A stretch of 64,000 nt of DNA from Deferribacteraceae bacterium UBA6799. GTDB taxonomy: Bacteria; Chrysiogenota; Deferribacteres; Deferribacterales; Geovibrionaceae. The notes beneath the pieces are model-generated. The model searched no databases. It was not told the DNA's origin and was given only the letters and a program-made list of their open reading frames with translations. The stretch is from contig DKFJ01000012.1 of the NCBI GenBank assembly GCA_002452335.1, positions 1-64,000 on the forward strand. The letters are read 5' to 3'. The position numbers and the translations under genes are program-made. The number at the start of each line of letters is the position of its first letter. Position 1 is the first letter of the stretch. Positions 9,275-16,776 of the stretch are shown here, piece by piece.

Positions 9275-10624
9275 GTTCACTGCCGCACAGGTAGCTTAGA
9301 AATGCTTGGAAAGTGCATCCAGCTTATAGCCAAGGTTCACTGCCGCACAGGTAGCTTAGAAATTTTCACGATTCTAAAGCCTTAGATATAGCCAGTTCAC
9401 TGCCGCACAGGTAGCTTAGAAAACATATTTTCAGCTTTTCAAGTGGATTAGAGCGTTCACTGCCGCACAGGTAGCTTAGAAAAGAGCGAGAGCAAAAGCG
9501 GGGGCGAAGGGGTTGTTCACTGCCGCACAGGTAGCTTAGAAAACGGTGGAAAAAGACGATGAGTAGAGGATTATGTTCACTGCCGCACAGGTAGCTTAGA
9601 AATCATGCCGTGTGATTATCCGTGTGTTAATTGCGTTCACTGCCGCACAGGTAGCTTAGAAATCGTTCAAAAATTTCACGTCCATCAAAGTCTCGTTCAC
9701 TGCCGCACAGGTAGCTTAGAAAGGCGGTCAGTCGCAGCTCTAAAAGCGGTGTCGGTTCACTGCCGCACAGGTAGCTTAGAAAACGCATAAGGACATGTGT
9801 CAACGTGTAATGAAGTTCACTGCCGCACAGGTAGCTTAGAAAAGACATCTTAATCACTCCCCTCCGCCGTTTATGTTCACTGCCGCACAGGTAGCTTAGA
9901 AATGGTCTGTCTCTATTTCTGAAGTATCCATAGAGTTCACTGCCGCACAGGTAGCTTAGAAATGCCAGACAAAGACAAGATGGAAGCGGTCAGCGTTCAC
10001 TGCCGCACAGGTAGCTTAGAAATGATATTCCGGGCCGTTCGCCGCAAGATTAAGGTTCACTGCCGCACAGGTAGCTTAGAAAGTTTCAAGCCCTGTTGTT
10101 CAATGCATTGCAGAGTTCACTGCCGGATAGGCAGCTTAGAAACGATGCTCAGATGAGCGGTGCGGATATGTTTTGTTCACTGCCGGATAGGCAGCTTAGA
10201 AAAGAGCCGTTGACCCCACCGGAGACGGCGGGTCGTTCACTGCCGGATAGGCAGCTTAGAAAGAATCATAAAAAAAGTTTTAAAACTTTTTATCGTTCAC
10301 TGCCGGATAGGCAGCTTAGAAAATTGACCCCACACTTCATCGACTCGTTCGAAAGTTCACTGCCGGATAGGCAGCTTAGAAACTCGCCGCCGATGTTATT
10401 CGGGTAGCCATCCATGTTCACTGCCGGATAGGCAGCTTAGAAAGGCAGAGGTATAACAACGGCATCAACCATCCGCGTTCACTGCCGGATAGGCAGCTTA
10501 GAAATCTGAGCGCCCGATTTTTACAAGATGTTCTCTGTTCACTGCCGCACAGGCAGCTTAGAAATTATATTATATAACGCTGTCAAGCACAAAATTGTTC
10601 ACTGCCGCACAGGCAGCTTAGAAA
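9275..10624 (+). CRISPR. CRISPR array 2, type I-F, 23 repeats in three variants
   Basis: Twenty-three 28-bp repeats spaced 60-61 bp apart, from 9275-9302 to 10597-10624, separated by 22 spacers of 32-33 bp. The repeats fall in blocks. Fourteen (9275 to 10082) have loop GCACA and 3' stem GGTAG, giving a G-U pair in the stem. Seven (10115 to 10504) have loop GGATA and stem GGCAG. The last two (10537 and 10597) have GCACA with GGCAG and equal the repeat of array 1. The leader is on the left, so the right-hand repeats are the oldest. The array lies divergently upstream of the cas operon. Confidence 0.98.
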
Positions 10625-10844
10625 TTCATGATTAATTTTCTTTACTCTCATTAGCAGAAAGAATTCAGACCATAGAATGCATGTTATACACAGAGAGATG
10701 GTCCCCATATTCAGTACAGCAATTAGGCTGAAATAGGGTGGAACTCTCAGTCATTTTAATATCATTTTCCAAAATCTGAATCTCCAATTCATTTAATATT
10801 CAGTTCTTTATATATTACACAACAAATGCACGCATTTCGCTGGT

Positions 10845-11186
10845 TTATATTTTCTTAACAAACTCGGATTTTAGCTTCATTGCTCCGATACCATCTATTT
10901 TACAGTCGATGTTGTGGTCGCCGTCGCACAAACGGATATTTTTTATCTTAACTCCGACTTTAACCACTGAGGATGACCCTTTGACTTTAAGATCCTTGAT
11001 AACAGTTATACTGTCGCCGTCTTTGAGCTCATTTCCATTTGCATCCTTAACAACAGTATCCGCAGAGGAAATTTCTTCATCTGAGTCTTGTTCCCATTCG
11101 TGGGCACATTCGGGGCAAATGAGAATATCACGGTCTTCATATGTGTACTCTGAGGCGCATTTTGGGCAGTTTGGCAGTTTAGTCAT
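10845..11186 (-). CDS. yjdM: PhnA/YjdM family zinc-ribbon protein
   Basis: Small protein of the PhnA (YjdM) family, 113 aa against 111 in Escherichia coli. The N-terminal zinc ribbon is visible as CPKC (7-10) and CPEC (24-27). The C-terminal SH3-like part carries the family core VKDANGNELKDGDS, IKDLKVKGSSSVVK, and DHNIDCKIDG. Despite the old phosphonate-related name, its biochemical role is not established. It stands alone between array 2 and the tRNA-derived repeat. The 220 bp between the array end and this gene hold nothing I recognise. Confidence 0.93.
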   Translation of the reverse strand: MTKLPNCPKCASEYTYEDRDILICPECAHEWEQDSDEEISSADTVVKDANGNELKDGDSITVIKDLKVKGSSSVVKVGVKIKNIRLCDGDHNIDCKIDGIGAMKLKSEFVKKI

Positions 11187-11321
11187 TTTAACTCCTTATG
11201 TTTGATGACAGCATATTAGCAGATGAATCTGTCTCTTGTCGCTTTTTTTTATGCAAACAATAGGCACATAATCAGAATAACGTTAAACTGCCGACCTTTT
11301 AAATTATTGATACTTAAAAGT

Positions 11322-11410
11322 GCGCCTGAAGAGATTTCAGCTAGCTCTGAGCAGAAACAGCTCCATAAATAGTGTCGCTGTTTTCGAACTCCTAACCTTT
11401 TGATCCGTAG
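11322..11410 (-). repeat. Interrupted partial copy of tRNA-Arg (attachment-site remnant)
   Basis: Bases 11383-11410 repeat 28 bp of the tRNA-Arg gene (14328-14355) exactly, covering the T arm, variable loop and the 3' half of the anticodon arm down to the anticodon. Bases 11322-11336 repeat the acceptor 3' strand and T-stem end (14315-14329). The two parts are separated here by 46 bp that are absent from the real tRNA. The copy stops at the anticodon, so it cannot be a tRNA. Partial tRNA 3' ends ending near the anticodon loop or T arm are the usual footprint of tyrosine-recombinase elements. Confidence 0.8.
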
Positions 11411-11497
11411 AAAACTGTTGATAGTAAAAATGTTCTTATTATTCAGTGGCGGCAGTATGCGGTTGACGCATTTTTGCCGCAGATACGTAGTTAATGA

Positions 11498-12052
11498 TCA
11501 GTGACTGTCGCTGCTGAGGCTTGCGACATTCCTTTGCAGTGTTGTCAGGTCAGTGTGGGAAACAACGTCTTTGACATCGTTGAAGTTGAAGCGTTTGCCA
11601 TATGCTTTCTCTGTGAGCAGCATAAACGCCTGAACGATCATAAGGCTGGTTTCGTATGCGACATTGTAGAAGAATGGCTCAGAGCCGACCTCAATGCCTG
11701 AGATAAGGTGTCCGACAAGCTCCTCCGGCATGTAATAGTATTCCAGCGGATTGAGCTTTATGGAGTATTGCGGAAAGATTGGGGATATCAGCATCAGGTC
11801 ATCGTCACGCCCAGCCTCTTTCGCCACCTGATATATTTTACTGAAAAGAGGGATGTCCCCCTTCGGGTCTATCACAACAACACTGTTACCTTTGCGGATG
11901 TCCTGCTCCAGCATGTTTTCAAACAGACGAGTTTTGCCGAATCTTGTGGTGCCAAAGCACCAGAAATGCCCCGAACGGTCAGCATCATTCATATAGATTT
12001 CCTGCTGCTTCCCTCCTCGGATATCTATCCCCATTCCCAGTATAGTTCTCAT
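11498..12052 (-). pseudogene. Truncated conjugative coupling ATPase (TraD/TraG-VirD4 type)
   Basis: The 184-aa reading frame has the Walker A of a conjugative coupling protein (FGTTRFGKTR, about 33-42) followed by VVVIDPKGD and a segment ILMISPIFPQ-like with LNPLEYY, typical of TraD proteins of integrative elements. Full proteins are about 600-700 aa with an N-terminal membrane anchor and a Walker B region. Here the anchor and the whole C-terminal half are missing, and the frame ends 87 bp from the tRNA remnant. I read it as a relic of a lost conjugative element. Confidence 0.75.
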
Positions 12053-12123
12053 GATGTCACCAATCTTGATGAATTCTGAAATAAAGGATAAAATGACTTG
12101 TTACTGAAATTCTGATGAGGTGA

Positions 12124-12615
12124 ATGATGACTCAAGAAAGCGCAATGTTGTGGGCAGCAGGAATTGGTGTAATTGGTGTAATTGGTGGAACATGTGTCGG
12201 TTTTGTTGGTCAAATTATAGCTTCCAAGTTGAATCACAAAAGAGAACTTCATAAAATTATTTTCGAAATAAAACTTGGGGCATACGCAAAGCTGCTTGAA
12301 GTCGTCGAAAAATTTAAACACGATACTGATTTGTTTTTCCATATTTTCAAAGGCCAATATGATTATAATAGTGAGATTTTTGCTGAAATGGCTCAACATG
12401 GTTCGAGTAAACGATTTATTATTGGCGAAGAAATATATCAACAATATAGAAAAACAATTATGGCCGATAAATGGAAAGAGTATAAAGAGAGATACGAAAA
12501 ATTGAATGAAAATCAGAAAGACAGCTTTATACATGAAATACACAAAGAGTTTGACAATGAGTATAAAACACTTTCCGAAATGATTTATAAAGTAATCGAA
12601 AAGAACAGTCGATGA
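12124..12615 (+). CDS. Hypothetical small membrane-anchored protein
   Basis: A 163-aa protein of no recognised family. It starts with a glycine-rich hydrophobic segment (about residues 8-33, with IGVIGVIGGTCVG) followed by KLNHKRELHK and a charged, probably helical C-terminal part rich in Lys, Glu and Tyr. GAGGTG lies just before the double ATG. Base composition is clearly more AT-rich than the flanking genes, which fits foreign origin inside the tRNA-bounded segment. It could be a phage or defence accessory protein, but nothing visible decides this. Confidence 0.6.
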   Translation: MMTQESAMLWAAGIGVIGVIGGTCVGFVGQIIASKLNHKRELHKIIFEIKLGAYAKLLEVVEKFKHDTDLFFHIFKGQYDYNSEIFAEMAQHGSSKRFIIGEEIYQQYRKTIMADKWKEYKERYEKLNENQKDSFIHEIHKEFDNEYKTLSEMIYKVIEKNSR

Positions 12616-12735
12616 TTGTGATAATATCCAGATTAAGTCCATTATTATACCTCAAATTCAATATGCTTTGATAGTTCTTTAGCGATGTTTTTGATAAACT
12701 GATGTGGAATTATTTTGGAAGATTGAACATTGGAC

Positions 12736-12897
12736 TTAGCTCCGGCAATACGTTGAGTACATCTGACTGAGTCCATGTTCTTTGAAGAGCTTTTCTACAA
12801 GTTTCCGGCTGGTGAGGTTCAGTGTGAAAACGACATCATCAGCTGACCTCTCAGTGCCGATAACGAGGCTCGTATACCATACTATTTGCCTAATAAA
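12736..12897 (-). pseudogene. Orphan coding remnant directly after the AlbA_2 gene stop
   Basis: Right after the stop codon of the upstream gene (12898-12900), and in the same frame, 53 codons stay open to a TAA at 12736. The text reads like real protein (VWYTSLVIGTERSADDVVF, then TLNLTSRKLVEKLFKEHGL) but has no start codon. I do not recognise the family. It may be the end of a deleted gene of the integrated element. Confidence 0.35.
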
Positions 12898-14217
12898 TTA
12901 TTTTATATTTACGATCCATTTACCGCCGAAAGTGCCTTGTCTTTCGATGTAGCCGTTTTCCCGCAGGAATCTAATATTTTTAGCTATTGCGGTTGTGGAA
13001 ATACCAATTGCCTCAGCCAGCTGAGGTATTGAAATCTCTGGATTTTCCATCATCAATCGAACCATTTTCTGCCTGTTCTCGTTTAAGTTCTCAAACCTGT
13101 TCTCTAACTTGTTCTCCAACCTGTCCTCTAACTTCAGATTGGGGGACACGCTCGATATGAAAGTGGTCTTCAGGAAGTTATCCGTAAAAGTAAATATGCT
13201 CTCGTCATATTTCTCAAGGATTCTGGGAATGCCTGAACCGAGCTGTTCCACAAGATCGATGTCTTTAAATACTCTCATCAGTTCCTTGTTTCGGGGAGCG
13301 GAATATCCCGCCAGAAACTCCTCTTTTGTGAAAGAGCAAGGCAGTCCTCCGGCAGAGGTAATCTCTATCCTGTCAGGAAATATTTCAAAAACTGGCGGGC
13401 GTTCGTTGGAATAGTCGTTATGTACAATGGCGTTGATTATCGCCTCTCTGAGAGCCTTCGGGTCGTATGGTCTGCTCTCTATCCGTTCTTTAGAGGTTAT
13501 CCGGGCAACGGTTTTGTTCTCAAGCTCTATCTTGTCCAGCACCTGCTTGGTTGCCTTCACCAGAGAACAGTAGCCGTATTCGTTGTTTTCTATAAGCTCT
13601 GCTTTGGTTAAAGAACCGTACTTTGCAACTTTTATAGATATACTGTTGTTGTCTGCAAGCAGATAAGCTGCGTAGTTGTATTTCTCGTCTTTCGTCAGAA
13701 GCTCAAGATTATAGGCAAACTGGTCGTTAAGCTGTTTACCCTTCTCCTGATAATATATTTTAAGCTGTTCAAATGTCAGCTTATTAATAGGCGATTCAAT
13801 TTTACCGATAGAATTTCTGGTACGTTTGGAAAACAGGTCTTCAATCATCCTCTGCGGCATAGGTTCAGCGGAAGAACCTACACGAAGATAACATCCCTTT
13901 TCCGTCATTCCGTTCTTTTTGATGTAATAAGGCTTTTCAGAACCGCTGGCTATTGTTACTTTAATAACCTTGCCGTCTTCAACAGAGACATCAAAAAGCC
14001 CCATAGTCGAAGGTTCTATATTACTTTTTATCCTGTCTTTGATTTTAAGCTGAGTAGCGTCAATATCAGCAAGAGGGTAATATGCCCCTGCGTCATCAAT
14101 GCCGATGTAGATAATGCCGCCGTCCTTATAGTTAAGAAATGCGACAACCTCTTTCTCAAACTTATTGTCATCGTCATTCAGCTGACGCTTAAACTCTATA
14201 CGGTTAGATTCAATCAT
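12898..14217 (-). CDS. AlbA_2 domain / RecG-like putative transcriptional regulator
   Basis: The 439-aa protein starts with an AlbA_2 (Schlafen-type, formerly AAA_4) domain: IEFKRQL, EVVAFLNYKDGGIIYIGIDD and CYLRVGSSAEPM. A HATPase_c_4-type middle part follows with ALREAIINAIVHNDYS and VEQLGSGIPRI. The C-terminus is a winged helix (MENPEISIPQLAEAIG). Members of this architecture are usually annotated as ATP-binding regulators; the ligand is unknown. The linker before the winged helix is an imperfect repeat LEDR-LENK-LENR-FENL. I chose ATG 14217 because GAGGG precedes it. It lies 96 bp from tRNA-Arg, inside the putative element. Confidence 0.85.
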   Translation of the reverse strand: MIESNRIEFKRQLNDDDNKFEKEVVAFLNYKDGGIIYIGIDDAGAYYPLADIDATQLKIKDRIKSNIEPSTMGLFDVSVEDGKVIKVTIASGSEKPYYIKKNGMTEKGCYLRVGSSAEPMPQRMIEDLFSKRTRNSIGKIESPINKLTFEQLKIYYQEKGKQLNDQFAYNLELLTKDEKYNYAAYLLADNNSISIKVAKYGSLTKAELIENNEYGYCSLVKATKQVLDKIELENKTVARITSKERIESRPYDPKALREAIINAIVHNDYSNERPPVFEIFPDRIEITSAGGLPCSFTKEEFLAGYSAPRNKELMRVFKDIDLVEQLGSGIPRILEKYDESIFTFTDNFLKTTFISSVSPNLKLEDRLENKLENRFENLNENRQKMVRLMMENPEISIPQLAEAIGISTTAIAKNIRFLRENGYIERQGTFGGKWIVNIK

Positions 14218-14313
14218 ATTTCCCTCATGTTCAATCATAAACACAACAAGAAAAGATGTAAATCAATAAACAAAAAAAGCCGACGCATCTCTCGATACAC
14301 CGGCTAATATTTA

Positions 14314-14387
14314 CGCGCCTGAAGAGATTCGAACTCCTAACCTTTTGATCCGTAGTCAAATGCTCTATCCAGTTGAGCTACAGGCGC
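14314..14387 (-). tRNA. tRNA-Arg(ACG)
   Basis: A 74-nt cloverleaf on the minus strand: acceptor GCGCCTG/CAGGCGC, D arm GCTC/GAGC, anticodon stem TTTGA/TCAAA around loop CTACGGA (anticodon ACG, arginine CGN), variable AGGTT, and T arm AGGAG-TTCGAAT-CTCTT with one G-U pair. The 3' CCA is not encoded. A partial copy lies 3 kb away at 11322-11410, marking it as an integration site. Confidence 0.95.
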
Positions 14388-14436
14388 ATGGGAAAAATGT
14401 TATATAGTATTTAAAACTGATTGTCAATATACATAT

Positions 14437-15660
14437 TCAGAAAACGGAGCTGAATTCATTATAATGCTTTTCCGACTCTATTTTAATTTTCTCAAGCTGT
14501 TTTTCGCTCAGCTTGATCCCGCTGCGTTTCATTGCCCCTGCCAGCCCGCTGTCTATATTTCCGGAAGCGAAATAATCAAACATATTATTAGCAATGTGCA
14601 GCAGCCTGCATTCATTCATGAACTGGTTTTCCATCAGTGTCTGGCACTGAATGACGGGAACAACGAAATCATCTGAGAACTTCCACTTCTTCATCAGCAT
14701 ACCGCCCACAAAAAAGTTGTTCTGCGCCGCTATCTGCTTATATCCGTTCAGCTGGATATTCTCCGAATCCTCTCCGGACAGGTAGTCCGATATGATAGCC
14801 AGCATAAATATCTCTCCCAGCCTGGAAAGTATGCCAATGGAAAAAAGCTGGGTCTTCGAACAGACCTTAAAGAACTCCGCCATAACATAACATACCGAAG
14901 CGACCATCTGCGATCTGCGCACGGATTCGCCTATCTCTGTCTTGAACAGCAGGTTTTTATTAGAAGCAATGGATTTGTTGATAAAATTGACAAGAAACGC
15001 CTTCACGTTAGACAGTCCCACTCTCACCAGAGCCTTCTGAACATCGTTTACAGAACCGAAAGTCCCGCTGAAATACGCTGAGTTCGCCATCTTGATAATG
15101 CCGGAATGAAGCGCCGGATCGAGACGTGTCATATCATCAATCTCTTTAAAAGTGATGCTGTCGCTCTCCAGAGCGGACATAACACGCACAGCGCACTCGC
15201 CCTCCACCGGCAGGGTGACTGTGCCTCTTGCCAGCATGAATTTGATATGCTCAAAAATCTTATCCGGGGATTTGCTTATGGTCTTATCTTTCAGATAGGG
15301 TTTGCAAGCCCCGGCGCCGGACAGGATGTTAGCGAAATCCATCGTGATGGATCTGTGGTTCATTGTGATGGTCTTGCTTCCGGTGACCTGCGCCATCAGG
15401 CTTTCGTCCACACACACCACAAAGACGTTCTTAGAATACATATCTATCGTATCTTTCAGACGTGTATAGACGAGATAATCTTCCCTGTTTTCAATCACCA
15501 CAATGATATTGACAATATTTTTGTCGATTCCGGCTCTTTTTATACCGACACTGATGGAGTTGTAGGGTTCTCCTATTCCTCCCACCATCTCTATAAACGC
15601 GCAATAAAAGTTTACGATTCTTGGGTTTGACCCGATTACAGCTGTTTTCATATCTTTCAT
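14437..15660 (-). CDS. HDOD domain signalling protein
   Basis: A 407-aa protein. The C-terminal half holds the HDOD domain (LPVEGECAVRVMSALESDS, DPALHSGIIKMANSAYFSG, VQKALVRVGLSNVKAFLVNF, then SIGILSRLGEIFM), which lacks the metal-binding residues of true HD phosphodiesterases. The N-terminal part (about 1-130, VIGSNPRIVNFY, IIVVIEN, VFVVCVD) looks like a divergent receiver-type fold, but this is uncertain. HDOD proteins usually act in chemotaxis, cyclic-di-GMP or stress signalling. A second ATG lies three codons in. It is divergent from a CheY-like regulator, which may be a partner. Confidence 0.85.
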   Translation of the reverse strand: MKDMKTAVIGSNPRIVNFYCAFIEMVGGIGEPYNSISVGIKRAGIDKNIVNIIVVIENREDYLVYTRLKDTIDMYSKNVFVVCVDESLMAQVTGSKTITMNHRSITMDFANILSGAGACKPYLKDKTISKSPDKIFEHIKFMLARGTVTLPVEGECAVRVMSALESDSITFKEIDDMTRLDPALHSGIIKMANSAYFSGTFGSVNDVQKALVRVGLSNVKAFLVNFINKSIASNKNLLFKTEIGESVRRSQMVASVCYVMAEFFKVCSKTQLFSIGILSRLGEIFMLAIISDYLSGEDSENIQLNGYKQIAAQNNFFVGGMLMKKWKFSDDFVVPVIQCQTLMENQFMNECRLLHIANNMFDYFASGNIDSGLAGAMKRSGIKLSEKQLEKIKIESEKHYNEFSSVF

Positions 15661-15757
15661 TCACATTAACACAAACACAACTTTTTATGAAAGATATTTT
15701 TGTAATCGGACGTTAATGAAATTATAAATCAAACGTGAATTATCCCTCATTTTTTAC

Positions 15758-15785
15758 TTGTAATATTGCGAGTTAATCATATAAT
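15758..15785 (+). promoter_or_regulatory. Putative promoter of the CheY-like gene
   Basis: TTGTAA at 15758-15763 and a consensus TATAAT at 15780-15785 are 16 bp apart, and the -10 ends 26 bp before the ATG at 15812. AGAAGGGG provides the ribosome-binding site. Confidence 0.55.
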
Positions 15786-15811
15786 CAACTCACTAGAAGG
15801 GGTCACACACA

Positions 15812-16156
15812 ATGAACATTTTATATGTAGAAGATGAGAAATTCACCCGTATGCTCGTTAAGAAACTCCTTGAAAAAGAAGATCTTAACGTTCACGAAGC
15901 GGCAAACGGTGTTCTTGGACTTAAAAAATTTCTGGAAGTTAAGCCTGACCTCGTCATCACCGATCTTGCTATGCCGGAGATGGACGGCTTTGAAATGATC
16001 TCTAAAATCAGGGAGCATAACTCCGAAATTCCCATAATAATCACAACCGCCTACAGAGAAGAAGCGGAAAGGGGCTGCGGCATGGTTAACGCATGCATAT
16101 TCAAACCCATAATCAAAGAAGATCTGATAAACGCTATCGGAAAAGTTTCAGGATAA
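15812..16156 (+). CDS. Single-domain response regulator (CheY-like)
   Basis: A stand-alone receiver of 114 aa. The acidic pair Glu7-Asp8, phospho-acceptor Asp51 (VITDLAMPEMDG), Thr79 (IIITTAYRE) and Lys98 (FKPI) are all in place, so it should be phosphorylated. There is no output domain, so it must act by binding a partner. A histidine kinase gene follows 0.6 kb downstream on the same strand and an HDOD gene is divergent; either may be linked to it. A bidirectional terminator follows. Confidence 0.93.
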   Translation: MNILYVEDEKFTRMLVKKLLEKEDLNVHEAANGVLGLKKFLEVKPDLVITDLAMPEMDGFEMISKIREHNSEIPIIITTAYREEAERGCGMVNACIFKPIIKEDLINAIGKVSG

Positions 16157-16188
16157 AAAAAGCCTCCCTTTCGGGAGGCTTCGTTTTT
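16155..16188. terminator. Bidirectional intrinsic terminator
   Basis: AGCCTCCC (16161-16168), loop TTTC and GGGAGGCT (16173-16180) form an 8-bp stem with an A-run on the left and a T-run on the right. It lies between the convergent CheY-like and rhodanese genes and can serve both. Confidence 0.9.
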
Positions 16189-16650
16189 TTAACGGATAAC
16201 AAGACGGTTTTTCTTATATTTCACATTCGCAACCAGATAGTACATCCCATCCGGAGCAAGCCCGCATCCGCCGTCCTCCACAGGATCTGTCATATTAAAG
16301 AACATCTCCTCCGCTCTGGGACCGAAAGGACAGCTGAAGATTATCTTTTTGTCCTTAGGAAGCTGAGGGATCACTTTTTCACAGGCGCCCTCTTCCTCGA
16401 ACAGAGCCACCGGAATATTGAGCGTGCCGTCAGTGTGCACAGCCTCGTACTCACCAACAGTTCTCACGTCCACCAGAACATAATCATCAGGAAGACCGTC
16501 ATAAAAAAACGGAGCGACATTTTCCACAGTCACTTTACCGCTTTGGGGCATCGGAACAGGGTTGGCCACTGTTCTGGGAGAGTTGATACGATAATAGAAC
16601 ACTCCGCCGCCAATGAGCGCCGCCAGAGCCGCAACTGCTAAAACAATCAT
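16189..16650 (-). CDS. Membrane-anchored rhodanese-like protein
   Basis: The 153-aa protein has an N-terminal hydrophobic anchor (MIVLAVAALAALIGGGVFYY) and a rhodanese domain facing outward: YVLVDVRTVGEYEAVH, then the active loop with Cys in IIFSCPFGPRAEEM. The loop is CPFGPR, so the catalytic cysteine is kept and sulfurtransferase or thiol activity is possible. The C-terminal segment is short and odd (DPVEDGGCGLAPDGMYYLV). The ribosome-binding site is poor: AGGA is about 15 bases from this ATG, so the true start may differ slightly. Confidence 0.82.
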   Translation of the reverse strand: MIVLAVAALAALIGGGVFYYRINSPRTVANPVPMPQSGKVTVENVAPFFYDGLPDDYVLVDVRTVGEYEAVHTDGTLNIPVALFEEEGACEKVIPQLPKDKKIIFSCPFGPRAEEMFFNMTDPVEDGGCGLAPDGMYYLVANVKYKKNRLVIR

Positions 16651-16776
16651 TATTTTCTCATAAATTTCCTCAGGCTATTCATATATAGCATTTAATAATA
16701 AATATCAATTATAATGCAGGTTGCAATAAAGTATACCGAAGGGTAAAATGAATAAATATACATACAATGGTGAAAT

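Noticed and set aside
9605..10407. Open frames inside CRISPR array 2
   Set aside because: Same artefact: the peptide repeats every 20 residues because repeat plus spacer is 60 bp.
1..10624. Self-targeting spacers against genes in this window
   Set aside because: I saw no obvious match by eye, but 37 spacers cannot be searched reliably without a tool; an exact search of all spacers against the genome would settle it.
12124..12897. Possible toxin-antitoxin or defence pair in the tRNA-bounded segment
   Set aside because: The small membrane protein has no antitoxin-like partner and the fragment at 12736-12897 lacks a start; evidence too thin.
16640..16665. Short ATG-AGA-AAA-TAA peptide before the rhodanese gene as a leader peptide
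   Set aside because: Only three codons; most likely chance, though it has the better-spaced AGGA.
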